Shown: positions 1-9,702, counted from the stretch's first letter. The stretch is 64,000 bases of DNA from an uncultured Clostridia bacterium (GCA_934120645.1 CAKOUO010000003.1:47401-111400); one strand, 5' to 3'. Notes: generated by a model not told the origin, from the sequence alone. Numbers and translations are program-made.

Positions 1-3000
1 AAGTTTACTCATTGTGTTTTCTAAATCTAATCTTTGTTCACTCATAAAGTCATATCTGTCTTTTAAATTCTTGTATTCTTCTATTGAGTCTACATTAACA
101 CTTCCTAGTTCTCTAATTTCTGTTCTTAATGCATTTACTCTTCTTTGTGTTAATGCAACATTTTCTGGCTTTGGATATTCTTGTGTATTATTAGGTGTAA
201 GCTCATATTCTTCCCACATTTTATTAATAACATCGTTTATATCTTCTTCAATTTTTGTCTTTTTTACTTCTAATTTTACAAGTTGTGCTTTTAAATCTTC
301 AATTACTTTAAACTTAGCTGTTATTTCATCTTCTTGTTTAGAAAGTTTTTCACTTTTTTGTGTTCTTTCTTTTTTTAATTCTTCTATTTTAGAGCTGCTA
401 TTATTAACACTTTCTTTAACTTCCTCTATTTTTTGTAATGTCTCTTCAATTGATTTTTCTAGTTCTTCATTATCTATTTTTATTTGTTCAATTTGTTTTT
501 TCTTATTTTCTATACTGATATGTGCATTTTCTAATTCTTGATTAATTCTTTCTTGGATTTCTTGAATTGATGCTTCACTTTCGTCAAATGATGATACAGA
601 AATTTTTAAATTTGTTATATCAAAATTTAAGTCATCAATATATTTTTGGTCATCTTTATTTAGTTCAGCAAATTCTGTAATTATTTTAGAAAGTTCTTCA
701 TTCTGCTCAATAATTTTATTTATCTCTACTTGTAAATCTCCTTTTGTTGAAACTGCCTCTTCTTTTTGTTTTTCAATATTTGATTGTTCTTCTTTTAATC
801 TATTTAGGCGTTTTTCAAGTTTTTCAATATTTTCATTTATTGAAATAACTTTTTGTTTCTCAGTTGCATATGTAATATCGATTTCTTGCAATTCTTTTTC
901 TAAATTAGCAGATAACTCTAAAATTCCTTCTATTGATTCTTCATATTCTTGTTTTTCATCTTCAAGTTTTTGAATTTTTGCTTTTATATCTTTTATTTCT
1001 TTTTCTAATTTTTCAATTTCCTTGCCTCTACCTAAAATGTTGACTGTTTTTTTAGCAACTGAACCACCTGTAATTGCTCCTGAAGGATTTATTAAATCAC
1101 CTTCTGTTGTTACAATTCTAAATGTATATCCATTTTGTTTTGCAACTCTAATTGCAGTATCCATATTGTCAACAATTACAGTTCTACCAAGTAAATTCAA
1201 GATTATTTGTTCATATTTCTTATTGTATTTTACTAAATCTGATGCAATTCCTATAACACCATTTTCCTTACCTTTTATTTTATCTAGTTTTCTTCCTTTT
1301 ACAGATGATATTGGTAAAAATGATGCTCTACCTAAATTGTTTTTTCTTAAATGTTCAACCAATTTTTTAGCATCATCTTCTGTATCTGTTACAATATTTT
1401 GAAGACTTGCGCCTAAGCACATTTCAATTGCTGTTTCTAATTCTTCTGGAACTTCAATAATATTGGCTAAAACTCCATGCATACCTTTTCCAAGTTCTTT
1501 TATATTTTCGCAATCTTTTAGTAATGATTTTACACTTTTTATATAACCTTCTTTTTCTCTTTCTGTTTCTATTAAGAACTTTAATTTGGATTCCTTTATT
1601 CTCATTTCACTTGATAAAATATTTATATTATTTTCAAATGATTTTATTTTTTTATTTGCTTCTTCTCTTTGCTCTGATACTTCATTTAATGATTTTTGAG
1701 CCTTATTTTTCTTGTTTTCAATTTCATTAAATTGTTTTGCAATATCTTCTTTATTTAAACGTGTTGCATCTAATTCTGAAATTGTTGATTGCATTTCTTG
1801 TTTTATTTGTGTTTGTCTTTTTTCAAAGTTTTGGTAATTTATGTTTTGTGTATTTATTTCTGATTGAAGTTCATATTTTTTATCTGTATTTTCTTCTACT
1901 GTATGCTTATATCCTTCTATTTCTAATTCCTTAGAAGATAATTTTTTTGTTATTTTATCTAGTTCTATTTGTTTTTCGTTCAACTCTTTTTCGAATTTTT
2001 CTTTATTTTGTTTTAAGTTATCTTTTTTTGCTTCTTTTTGCTCAATTTCTTCTTTTAGTTCTTGAATTTTAGCATTTTGTTCTTCAATTTCTTTTTGATA
2101 TCTATCATTATTTTCGTTATTATTTGCAATTCTTGTTTTTGCTACATTTATATCAGAATTCAATTGTTCAATTTGTTTTTGACTTTCAAATCCTATATTT
2201 GACATATTTTCTATTTGTTCTGTTATTTCATCTATATTAGCTTTTAACTCTTCTTTTAAAATTTTTACTTTTTCTAATTTTTCTTCTTCATCATTACATT
2301 GTGATTGCATTATTTCTATGTCTTTTACAATTTCCTGTAAATTTTCTTTATATTTTTCAATATTATAAATAAATAATCCAATTTCTATATTTTTTAACTC
2401 TTCTCTTAAATTCAAATATTTTTTTGCCTTATCTGCTTGAACTTGTAATGGCTCTAAATTACCTTCTATTTCTGTTAAAATATCATTAATTCTAAGAAGA
2501 TTTAATTTTGTATGTTCTAACTTCTTTTCTGATTCTTCTTTCCTTGTTCTATATTTTACAATTCCTGCAGCCTCTTCAAAAATATGTCTTCTATCTTCAG
2601 ATTTATTACTCAAAATTTCATCAATCTTACCTTGCCCAATTATTGAATATCCATCTTTACCAATACCAGTATCCATAAATAATTCTAAAATATCTTTTAA
2701 TCTACAAGGAGTCTTATTTATATAATAGCCAGTTTCACCACTTCTATAAATTTTTCTTGTAACAGTCACTTCTGTATATTCAATTGGCAATGAACCATCT
2801 GTATTATCAAATACTAATGAAGCCTCCGCAAAACCTAATGATTTTCTATTTTGAGTTCCCGCAAATATGATATCTAAAGATTTAGTACCTCTTAAAGACT
2901 TCATACTTTGTTCTCCCAATACCCATCTGATAGCATCTGATATATTACTTTTTCCTGATCCATTTGGCCCAATTACAGTCGTTATACCAGGTCTTAATTC

Positions 3001-3060
3001 TAACACTGTTTTATCTGCAAAGGATTTAAATCCTTGTAATTCTAATCTTTTTAAATACAT
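1..3060 (-). CDS. smc: Chromosome segregation ATPase SMC (partial; C-terminus beyond the left edge)
   Basis: About 1,020 residues are visible, running off the left edge. SMC forms the long coiled-coil ATPase of the bacterial condensin and, with ScpA and ScpB, organises and segregates the chromosome. The N-terminal ATPase head carries the Walker A motif GPNGSGKSN at residues 31-39. A first coiled coil rich in Glu and Lys follows, then a hinge domain at roughly 510-680 and the returning coiled coil. The conserved ELGSVNVDSIEEY segment lies just before the edge. Walker B and the signature motif should lie outside the window. ATG at 3060 follows GGTGAGAG. A copy of the palindromic GGGACG repeat sits 20 bases upstream. 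In many Bacillota smc directly follows rnc; here rnc is about 28 kb away. Family identification is certain. Confidence 0.97.
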   Translation of the reverse strand, partial: MYLKRLELQGFKSFADKTVLELRPGITTVIGPNGSGKSNISDAIRWVLGEQSMKSLRGTKSLDIIFAGTQNRKSLGFAEASLVFDNTDGSLPIEYTEVTVTRKIYRSGETGYYINKTPCRLKDILELFMDTGIGKDGYSIIGQGKIDEILSNKSEDRRHIFEEAAGIVKYRTRKEESEKKLEHTKLNLLRINDILTEIEGNLEPLQVQADKAKKYLNLREELKNIEIGLFIYNIEKYKENLQEIVKDIEIMQSQCNDEEEKLEKVKILKEELKANIDEITEQIENMSNIGFESQKQIEQLNSDINVAKTRIANNNENNDRYQKEIEEQNAKIQELKEEIEQKEAKKDNLKQNKEKFEKELNEKQIELDKITKKLSSKELEIEGYKHTVEENTDKKYELQSEINTQNINYQNFEKRQTQIKQEMQSTISELDATRLNKEDIAKQFNEIENKKNKAQKSLNEVSEQREEANKKIKSFENNINILSSEMRIKESKLKFLIETEREKEGYIKSVKSLLKDCENIKELGKGMHGVLANIIEVPEELETAIEMCLGASLQNIVTDTEDDAKKLVEHLRKNNLGRASFLPISSVKGRKLDKIKGKENGVIGIASDLVKYNKKYEQIILNLLGRTVIVDNMDTAIRVAKQNGYTFRIVTTEGDLINPSGAITGGSVAKKTVNILGRGKEIEKLEKEIKDIKAKIQKLEDEKQEYEESIEGILELSANLEKELQEIDITYATEKQKVISINENIEKLEKRLNRLKEEQSNIEKQKEEAVSTKGDLQVEINKIIEQNEELSKIITEFAELNKDDQKYIDDLNFDITNLKISVSSFDESEASIQEIQERINQELENAHISIENKKKQIEQIKIDNEELEKSIEETLQKIEEVKESVNNSSSKIEELKKERTQKSEKLSKQEDEITAKFKVIEDLKAQLVKLEVKKTKIEEDINDVINKMWEEYELTPNNTQEYPKPENVALTQRRVNALRTEIRELGSVNVDSIEEYKNLKDRYDFMSEQRLDLENTMSKL

Positions 3061-3079
3061 TTTTTCTCTCACCTTTTTT

Positions 3080-3113
3080 GGTCATTAGGGACGCCCCTTT
3101 TTGACAACTTTTT
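3080..3113. repeat. Palindromic GGGACG-type intergenic repeat, diverged copy
   Basis: The stretch reads TCATTAGGGACGCCCC followed by TTTTTGACAAC. It matches the two perfect copies around the end of mfd with a few changes. It lies directly upstream of the smc ribosome binding site. Function unknown. Confidence 0.7.
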
Positions 3114-3169
3114 TGATGTTTACATTTTACTATATAAAATAACAAAAAGCAAGAAATTTTTTCTTGCTT

Positions 3170-4048
3170 TTATCTGTATTTTTTTATTTCAGGACCTTGA
3201 CCATATTCATATATTAACTTTGAAATTCTACATATTAGTTTTTGCTGTTTTACATTACATTTTTCTATTATTTCAGCAAACTCTGCTTTTAAATAACTTT
3301 TTGTATTTACATTGCTTCCAGTTAATATATATCCAGGTGAGACATCTAAAATTTCTGATATTTGTAACAATCTTTTTAAGTTAATATTTGCATTACCTCT
3401 TTCGACCCTACTTAAAAATGCTACTGAAAGTTGCAATTCATTTGCTAATTGCTCTTGCGTCATATTTTTTTCTTGTCTTACTTCTTTTATTTTTTCTCCT
3501 ATAATATTATATTTTAAATTAATCATGTTCTTACCATATGTTATATATCTTAACTTGCTTGACTTTTGGACATTCCACTTTTCTTTTCCGATATATATAA
3601 CAATTGGTATCACAATTGGATATATTGTTTTTTTATTTTCTTCTTTTTCCCAGTATTTGATTATATTGATTGCATACTTTAATATTTTAAAAGAAATATT
3701 ATAATTTATTTTTTCTTCTATGTTTATTAATATATATCTATTTTTATGTTTAATTTTATATAATACAATATCATCAAACTCTTCTATTATTTTATTTTTT
3801 ATATTATTGCAATTTTTAAAATTATTTTCTGTTATTTTTTCGCCAAATTCAAAAAATTTATTTAACAACTTTATTACATTCTTTTTGGTATTTAAATATT
3901 CAATAAGCTCTTTTTTATTTTTATTCTTTGTTTTATTTTTTCTTTCAATTATTTCATATTTTGCTTTTTCTTCTTCTACTCTTAATTTTTCATTTATTTT
4001 TTCGTTTTCAATGCAATCTCTATAATCATTAAACGAAATATATACCAT
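3170..4048 (-). CDS. Rpn/YhgA-like PD-(D/E)XK nuclease domain fused to an XRE-family HTH regulator
   Basis: This 292-residue protein has two parts. Residues about 75-174 resemble the Rpn/YhgA recombination-promoting nuclease or transposase family: EFDDIVLYK supplies the acidic residue, NIEEKINYNISFKILKY matches the usual IEHQS-VDYNMPFRIL-Y segment (ExQ replaced by ExK), and YPIVIPIVIYIGKEKWN is the family's proline-rich strand. The N-terminal 60 residues are a charged helix. Residues 175-292 are an XRE helix-turn-helix regulator (MTQEQLANELQLSVAFLSRV) plus a helical tail, closely related to the stand-alone regulator at 52547-52885. Met175 (3526) aligns with that protein's start, so the gene looks like a fusion of two formerly separate genes. 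A good ribosome site, AAGGAGGGATT, precedes ATG 4048. Function is inferred only. Confidence 0.75.
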   Translation of the reverse strand: MVYISFNDYRDCIENEKINEKLRVEEEKAKYEIIERKNKTKNKNKKELIEYLNTKKNVIKLLNKFFEFGEKITENNFKNCNNIKNKIIEEFDDIVLYKIKHKNRYILINIEEKINYNISFKILKYAINIIKYWEKEENKKTIYPIVIPIVIYIGKEKWNVQKSSKLRYITYGKNMINLKYNIIGEKIKEVRQEKNMTQEQLANELQLSVAFLSRVERGNANINLKRLLQISEILDVSPGYILTGSNVNTKSYLKAEFAEIIEKCNVKQQKLICRISKLIYEYGQGPEIKKYR

Positions 4049-4194
4049 AATCCCTCCTTTCTTGTTCTTATTTAATTAATTGGATTTTTTTGGATTTAAT
4101 TCTAGATTTAAAAAATATTGATTTAAATTTCTATATTATATTTCTTACAAAATTTCAAAAATAATATTATTATATTTTCATATTAACATAAAGT

Positions 4195-4226
4195 AAAAAA
4201 GATTGCAATTAATTTTGCAATCTTTA
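4195..4226 (-). terminator. Intrinsic terminator after the trmL-like gene
   Basis: On the minus strand AAAGATTGCAA and TTGCAATCTTT form an 11-bp stem followed by a T run. The rest of 4049-4273 is AT-rich spacer holding the upstream region of the fusion gene; nothing else was recognised there. Confidence 0.8.
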
Positions 4227-4273
4227 CCAAAGTTATAAGATTATTTTGTTGAATTTACTGTTTTTTTGTCTTT

Positions 4274-4786
4274 TTAAATCATTCCTTTATTATTAAAGTA
4301 ACTACTGATTTCTTCCAAACATTCAAAATTTTTCTGTCTAAGTATATCATATACAACAATAGAAACTGAATTTGATAAATTTAATGATCTTAATGTTGGT
4401 CTCATTGGAATCCTTATTGTTTTATCTATATATTTTACTAAAATGTCTTCTGGTAATCCTTTTGTCTCTTTTCCAAATAAAACAAATACTTCATCCATTT
4501 CTTCATAATTTGGTTCTGAATATACATGTTTTCCTTTAGTTGTTACAAAAAACATATTATTTTCTTCTGGTTTGTATTTTTGTAAGAATTTTTCAAATGA
4601 ATCATGTTCCTCTATTTCTAACTTATCCCAATAGTCAAGTCCAGCCCTTTTCACAGCTTTATCAGATATACTAAAACCTAGTGGATGTACTAAATGCAAT
4701 TTTCCACCTGTTGCTGCACAAGTTCTTGCTATATTCCCAGTATTTTGTGGTATTTCTGGTTCTACTAATACTACATTTAATTTCAT
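4274..4786 (-). CDS. trmL: tRNA (cytidine/uridine-34 2'-O)-methyltransferase, TrmL family
   Basis: A SPOUT-fold methylase that 2'-O-methylates the wobble base of certain tRNA-Leu species using S-adenosylmethionine. The start MKLNVVLVEPEIPQNTGNIA is the diagnostic TrmL N-terminus. The C-terminal knot motif is present as IRIPM...LRSLNLSNSVSIVVYD, with LFGKETKGLP in between. An upstream ATG at 4804 is possible, but ATG 4786 has the Shine-Dalgarno AAGAAGGAA at the right distance and gives about 170 residues, closer to the family length. It lies just downstream of a second SPOUT methylase on the same strand, separated by two bases from the longer start, so they are probably one transcript. It ends before a terminator. 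Confidence 0.9.
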   Translation of the reverse strand: MKLNVVLVEPEIPQNTGNIARTCAATGGKLHLVHPLGFSISDKAVKRAGLDYWDKLEIEEHDSFEKFLQKYKPEENNMFFVTTKGKHVYSEPNYEEMDEVFVLFGKETKGLPEDILVKYIDKTIRIPMRPTLRSLNLSNSVSIVVYDILRQKNFECLEEISSYFNNKGMI

Positions 4787-4806
4787 ATTCTTCCTTCTTT
4801 CCATTT

Positions 4807-5598
4807 TTACTTTCCAATTTTTTGTCTTACATATTCATACAAAACTATACTTGTTGCAACTGCTGCGTTTAAACTCTCTGTTTTTCCAAGCATTGGTATT
4901 TTTATTTTCTCATCTGAAATTTCTTGAATTTTTGCTTCAACTCCATTTGCTTCATTTCCTATAATAATTACCTTTTTATTAAAATCAATATCATACAAAC
5001 TGTTTTCGGTTTGTAGTGATGTTACAACTAATTTAAATTTATGCTTTTTTATTTCTTTCAATGTTTTTTCTAAATCTTCACATTCTATTATTTTTACTCT
5101 AAAAATTGCCCCCATAGTTGAACGTACAACTTTGGGATTATAACAATCTGCTGTTCCTTTTGATACTAGTATTTGATTTAATCCAATACTATCCACCGTC
5201 CTTAAAATTGTTCCCAAATTGCCTGGATCTTGTATATCGTCTAATGCAACTATTATATCTTGTGAATAATCAATCTCTTTTTCTTTATCATTAATTTCTA
5301 TTATAGCCAATATTCCTTGAGGTGAATTAACATCTGAAATACTATTAAAAACCTTATCTGTTACATATACACATTCATATTTTGCAATTTCATACATTAA
5401 TTCTGTAGGAATAACTCCTGTATTTTGGCAATTATCACAGATAACAATTTGCTTTATATTAGCATTTTCTTCTATTGCTTCTTTTATTAATTTTAGACCT
5501 TCTATAATAAATTGTTTATTCATTTCTCTATATTTTTTATCTTTCAATTTTTTTATATGTTTAATAAATTCATTATCCTTACTTGAAATAACTTGCAT
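4807..5598 (-). CDS. TrmH/SpoU-family RNA 2'-O-methyltransferase
   Basis: This 263-residue protein has the two-part architecture of Bacillota TrmH-family rRNA methylases of the RlmB/YsgA type. An N-terminal substrate-binding region (residues about 1-90, with FIIEGLKLIKEAIE) is followed by the SPOUT catalytic domain. Motif 1 is DDIQDPGNLGTILRTVD, motif 2 is IIIGNEANGV and motif 3 is IPMLGKTESLNAAVATSIVL. All three are intact, so it should be active with S-adenosylmethionine; the exact rRNA or tRNA target cannot be read from sequence. It sits upstream of trmL on the same strand. The region just before its ATG contains the left arm of the inverted repeat shared with the mfd 3' end. Confidence 0.9.
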   Translation of the reverse strand: MQVISSKDNEFIKHIKKLKDKKYREMNKQFIIEGLKLIKEAIEENANIKQIVICDNCQNTGVIPTELMYEIAKYECVYVTDKVFNSISDVNSPQGILAIIEINDKEKEIDYSQDIIVALDDIQDPGNLGTILRTVDSIGLNQILVSKGTADCYNPKVVRSTMGAIFRVKIIECEDLEKTLKEIKKHKFKLVVTSLQTENSLYDIDFNKKVIIIGNEANGVEAKIQEISDEKIKIPMLGKTESLNAAVATSIVLYEYVRQKIGK

Positions 5599-5612
5599 AA
5601 ATTTTCTCCTTC

Positions 5613-5723
5613 AAAGTTGTCAGAAGGGACGGCCCTTTTTGACAACCTTTTATATTTATATTATTTGTTTATATTATTTATTTATCTAGGTTGTCAAAAA
5701 GGGCCGTCCCTTCTGACAACTTT
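5613..5723. repeat. Perfect 36-bp inverted repeat pair of the GGGACG family around the mfd stop codon
   Basis: Left arm 5613-5648 and right arm 5688-5723 are exact reverse complements over 36 bases, separated by 39 bases. Each arm is itself palindromic: GTTGTCAGAAGGG pairs with CCCTTTTTGACAAC around an ACGG loop. The right arm lies inside the mfd reading frame and encodes its last residues. Confidence 0.95.
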
Positions 5724-8700
5724 TTCAAAAACTCTGTAACATCATTTAATATTTGTCTTTCATTTGTTGTTCCTATTTCTAATGTAATCATAGGTTTTAT
5801 ACCTGGTGAAAATTTTAATTTATTCTTATAAATTTCTACTAATTTTGTAATATCTACTTTAAATTTACTTTGTTCAAATGTGAATACTACTGCTGTTTTT
5901 CTACTTGATATTTTATTTATATATAATGGTTTTGCTAGATATTTTATTCTTGCTATGTCTAATAAATTTTCTAGTTGTGGTGGCATATTTCCAAATCTAT
6001 CAATGATTTCGTCAATAACATTTTGTATGTCTTCTTCATTTTTGCATAATGCAATGTTCTGATAAATTTCTATTTTTTGTGCTGAGTCTTCTATGTATTC
6101 GTCTGGTATATAGCTTGTTACATTTAAGTCTATTTGTATATCTATATCTGGTTCTATTTCAACACCTTGCATTTCTTTTACTACTTCATCTAGTAAATTG
6201 CAATATGTATCATATCCTACTTGTTCTAAATGTCCTGATTGTATTTCTCCAAGTAAGCTTCCTGCTCCTCTTATTTCTAAATCTCTCATTGCTATTTTGA
6301 ATCCTGATCCGAATTCAGTAAATTCTTTTATTGCTTTTAATCTTTTGTCTGCTTCTTCTGATAACATTTTATCTTTTTTATATGTTATATATGCATATGC
6401 TTGCCTATCTGCTCTTCCAACCCTTCCTCTTATTTGATATAGTGCTGCTAATCCCATTCTATCTGCATCTTCTACAATTATAGTATTAGCATTTGGTATA
6501 TCAATTCCAGATTCTAATATTGTTGTGCATACCAATACATTAGATTTTTTTTCTATAAAATCTTCCATAATTTCTTCTATTTGATTTCCTGCCATTTGAC
6601 CATGTGCATATGTAACTTCTGCTTCTGGTACTAATTCTGAAATCTCATTTGCTTTTTTCTGAATTGTGTCTACTCTATTGTAAATATAAAATACTTGACC
6701 ATTTCTCTCTAATTCTTTTGTTATCGCTTCTTTTATAACCTCTTGGTCATATTCTAATACATATGTTTGAACTGGTTTTCTATTTTGTGGTGGTTCATAT
6801 ATTACAGACATATCTCTTATTCCAACTATTGACATATGCATTGTTCTTGGTATTGGTGTTGCTGTCATTGTTAAAACATCTATGTTTGATTTATATTGTT
6901 TTATTTTTTCTTTTGCTTTTACTCCAAATCTATGTTCCTCATCAATTATTAGTAATCCAATATCCTTAAATTCAATATCTTTACTAAGGATTCTGTGTGT
7001 TCCTATTACAATATCAATTTCTCCTAATTTTAATTTTTTTATTACTTCGTCTTGATACTTTTTATTTTTAAATCTATTTAATATTTCTATTCTAATTGGA
7101 AAATCCTTCATTCTTTCTTTAAATTCTTCATATTGTTGTTGTGCAAGCACTGTTGTTGGTACTAAATATGCCACTTGTTTTTGATCCATTACAGCTTTAA
7201 ATGCAGCTCTTATTGCAACTTCTGTTTTTCCATAACCAACATCTCCACATAATAACCTATCCATTGGTCTTTGACTTTCCATATCTTTTTTTACTTCTTC
7301 AATACATCTTAATTGATCATCTGTTTCTTGATAAGGGAAGTTATCTTCAAATTGTCTTTGCCATGGAGTATCTTTACTAAATGCATATCCTTTTGTTTTT
7401 TCTCTTTTGGCATACAATTCTATCAATTCTTTTGCTACTGCTCTTAAATTTTTCTTTACTTTTTCTTTTGTTCTTAACCAATCTTTGCTTCCTATACTAT
7501 TTATTGGTGGTTTTATAGTATCACCACCGACATATTTTCTTATTGCATCTAATTGATTTGTTGGAATATATAAAATATCATCATTTTTGTACTTTAATTT
7601 TATATAATCCTTGGTTGTTCCATCTGCTGTTATAGTATTTACACCTATAAAAATTCCTATTCCATAATTTTTGTGTACTACATAATCTCCTACTTTTAAA
7701 TCTGCAAAAACTACTTTTTCTCCTTCTTTATAGGCTTTATTTGCAAATGTTTTCTTCTTTTTTCCTCCATCTATCAAATCATCTGCTGAAACTACTATTT
7801 GGTTTATTTCAAAGTTTTCAAATCCTTCTGATAACTTTCCGATTCCTATTGTTACTATATTTTCTGTTGATTTAACTATAATTGTTTTATCCAATTTTTC
7901 TTCTATTTTGCAAAGTATTTTTTCTTTTTCTAATAATTCTTTTAATTTCTTTGCTTTTTCTTTTGTTGATATTATTATATAGATACTCTTTTTTTCTTTA
8001 TTCCATTTTTCTATATCTTCAAATAAATTTTCTATTTCACTTTTGTAAAAATTAATTTCTCTATACTCAAAATGATATTTTTCAGTTTGTTTTTTACTTA
8101 TTGTGTCTTGTTTTTCAAAATATAATAGCTGTTTTTTTTCTTCTAAATTATCTATATCAATACTTGAAATATTTCTTATTGCTTCTGGAACTACTTTTTG
8201 TTTTTCTATTAAATTTTTTATTAAATTATTTGTATCTTGCAAAATATTTTTTTGTCTTGCTTCAATTTTTCCTACTTCGTCTAATATGATTAAATAATTA
8301 TCATTTAAATAGTCTATTAGTGTTGATTGCTTTTTATAAAATTCATTAAAATATTTGTCTATTTTTGATATGTAATTTCCTGCTTTTATTTGTTCTATAT
8401 CTTGTTCTATTATTTCTTCTTGTTTTTCTTCAGCTAAAGTTTTTCTTATATTTTGGCATACTTCTTCTATAGAATTTTCTAATACATATTCATGTGCAGG
8501 ATATATTTTTACTTTTTCTAATGTATTTATTGACCTTTGACTTATTATATTAAAATTTCTTATAGAATCTATTTCATCTCCCCAAAACTCAATTCTTACA
8601 CCTGTTGTTTCATTTAGTGAAATATCAACAATTCCACCTCTTATGCTAAATTGACCTCTTCCTTCTATTAAGTCATATCTTGAATATCCTAGATTAACTA

Positions 8701-9166
8701 ACTTTTTCTTTACATCTTCTAGATTATATATATCTCCCACTTTAAAATCTAAAGTGTCTTTAAATAGTGTTTCTTTTGAAGGTAATTTTTGCATAATTGC
8801 TTCTATTGTTGTAATAACTATTAAATTCTTTTTATCTTTTATTTTACTTAATGCTTCTATTCTTTCATATGGTAAATCTTTGCTTTCTGCAACAAAGTCA
8901 TATGTTACTATTTCTTTTTTTGGAAATAATACTATTTTTTCTTTTTCAAATGTTTGTATATTTTCAGCTATTTGCTTTGCTTGTATTTCATTATATGTAA
9001 TTAATAAAATTGGCTTTTTATTGTATTCATTTATAGCTGTTAATAATTCTACCATTCCAACGCTAGTTAAGCCCGATATTGATATCGGACCTTTTTTATT
9101 TTCTATTTGTTTACTTAAATCTATAAATTTATTTGACTTTCCCAATTCTCCTATTATTGTATTCAT
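5678..9166 (-). CDS. mfd: Transcription-repair coupling factor Mfd
   Basis: At 1,162 residues this is a full-length Mfd, the DNA translocase that pushes stalled RNA polymerase off lesions and recruits UvrA. Residues about 1-470 form the UvrB-like region, including FSIRGGIVDISL. The RNA-polymerase-interaction domain follows near 500-560 (KVGDYVVHKNYGIGIFIGV). The SF2 motor has Walker A GDVGYGKTEVA near residue 640, DEEH (IDEEHRFGV) near 742, TATPIPRTMHMS, and QIRGRVGRADRQAYAY in motif VI. The TRCF C-terminal domain covers about 1000-1140. ATG 9166 follows AGGAGAATAAAA. The last 12 or so codons (ending SEGTALFDNLDK) are encoded by a mobile-type repeat arm, so the C-terminal tail is probably not ancestral. 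A family assignment is certain. Confidence 0.97.
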   Translation of the reverse strand: MNTIIGELGKSNKFIDLSKQIENKKGPISISGLTSVGMVELLTAINEYNKKPILLITYNEIQAKQIAENIQTFEKEKIVLFPKKEIVTYDFVAESKDLPYERIEALSKIKDKKNLIVITTIEAIMQKLPSKETLFKDTLDFKVGDIYNLEDVKKKLVNLGYSRYDLIEGRGQFSIRGGIVDISLNETTGVRIEFWGDEIDSIRNFNIISQRSINTLEKVKIYPAHEYVLENSIEEVCQNIRKTLAEEKQEEIIEQDIEQIKAGNYISKIDKYFNEFYKKQSTLIDYLNDNYLIILDEVGKIEARQKNILQDTNNLIKNLIEKQKVVPEAIRNISSIDIDNLEEKKQLLYFEKQDTISKKQTEKYHFEYREINFYKSEIENLFEDIEKWNKEKKSIYIIISTKEKAKKLKELLEKEKILCKIEEKLDKTIIVKSTENIVTIGIGKLSEGFENFEINQIVVSADDLIDGGKKKKTFANKAYKEGEKVVFADLKVGDYVVHKNYGIGIFIGVNTITADGTTKDYIKLKYKNDDILYIPTNQLDAIRKYVGGDTIKPPINSIGSKDWLRTKEKVKKNLRAVAKELIELYAKREKTKGYAFSKDTPWQRQFEDNFPYQETDDQLRCIEEVKKDMESQRPMDRLLCGDVGYGKTEVAIRAAFKAVMDQKQVAYLVPTTVLAQQQYEEFKERMKDFPIRIEILNRFKNKKYQDEVIKKLKLGEIDIVIGTHRILSKDIEFKDIGLLIIDEEHRFGVKAKEKIKQYKSNIDVLTMTATPIPRTMHMSIVGIRDMSVIYEPPQNRKPVQTYVLEYDQEVIKEAITKELERNGQVFYIYNRVDTIQKKANEISELVPEAEVTYAHGQMAGNQIEEIMEDFIEKKSNVLVCTTILESGIDIPNANTIIVEDADRMGLAALYQIRGRVGRADRQAYAYITYKKDKMLSEEADKRLKAIKEFTEFGSGFKIAMRDLEIRGAGSLLGEIQSGHLEQVGYDTYCNLLDEVVKEMQGVEIEPDIDIQIDLNVTSYIPDEYIEDSAQKIEIYQNIALCKNEEDIQNVIDEIIDRFGNMPPQLENLLDIARIKYLAKPLYINKISSRKTAVVFTFEQSKFKVDITKLVEIYKNKLKFSPGIKPMITLEIGTTNERQILNDVTEFLKKLSEGTALFDNLDK

Positions 9167-9236
9167 TTTTATTCTCCTGTATTTGATTTATATATTATAC
9201 TATACTTTTTATAAAAAGAAAAGTATTTTTATTTAA

Positions 9237-9265
9237 TTGACATAAAATGGAAATGGTGTTATAAT
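9237..9265 (+). promoter_or_regulatory. SigA-type promoter, TTGACA-17-TATAAT
   Basis: A perfect consensus -35 (9237-9242), 17-base spacer and -10 (9260-9265) sit 45 bases upstream of the orphan gene at 9311. Strong expression is predicted. Confidence 0.9.
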
Positions 9266-9310
9266 TTTAGTATAACCTATATTATATTTTATTATGATGG
9301 AGGAATCATT

Positions 9311-9691
9311 ATGGCAAAAAAAATATCATATTCTGAAGCAATACAACTTATTAATTCAGGAATATTTCCAAAATGTAAAATTTCATCACGGGATATGGTT
9401 CCTGTCAAATCAGTAGCAGATTTAGATGCATTAAAACTGCTATCTGAACAGAAGGTCCAAAGTTTTGAACTTTGGGATAGCTCTTCTGAATCCAAGTCAT
9501 TAATACCAAAAGGTGCAATTGATGTAACTATTGATGATGCTATTAAACTATTACACGATTTTGAATTAGTGTATGGTTTGAAAGGCTCAGATACACCTCC
9601 TGTAGAAATTACAGATTCCAACGAGCTTATGGCTTTTTGTAGAAGTTGTAACATCCAGGGAAATGCAGTGGTTTTATATTGGTATGTATGA
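9311..9691 (+). CDS. Orphan 126-residue protein of unknown function
   Basis: I do not recognise this protein. It is soluble, without signal peptide or membrane segment, slightly acidic, and has two cysteines in the short stretch AFCRSCNIQGN near the C-terminus. A consensus SigA promoter precedes it, GGAGG lies 7 bases before the ATG, and a strong hairpin terminator follows, so it is a stand-alone transcription unit. Its base composition is less AT-rich than its neighbours and it contains an in-frame CGG codon (residue 32), which conserved genes in this window avoid. Its start context (AATCATTATGGCA) is the same as that of the next orphan gene. Together these suggest acquisition by transfer. 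Confidence 0.75.
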   Translation: MAKKISYSEAIQLINSGIFPKCKISSRDMVPVKSVADLDALKLLSEQKVQSFELWDSSSESKSLIPKGAIDVTIDDAIKLLHDFELVYGLKGSDTPPVEITDSNELMAFCRSCNIQGNAVVLYWYV

Positions 9692-9702
9692 TTTATATGG
9701 AT

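Noticed and set aside
14..3088. Plus-strand open frames opposite smc and mfd
   Set aside because: They are low-complexity Leu/Phe-rich shadows of coiled-coil and AT-rich genes on the other strand, without ribosome sites.
9384..9404. In-frame CGG in the orphan gene at 9311 as a further frameshift site
   Set aside because: The long frame continues through CGG to a sensible stop; skipping the C leads to an early stop. It is read as a normal codon here.
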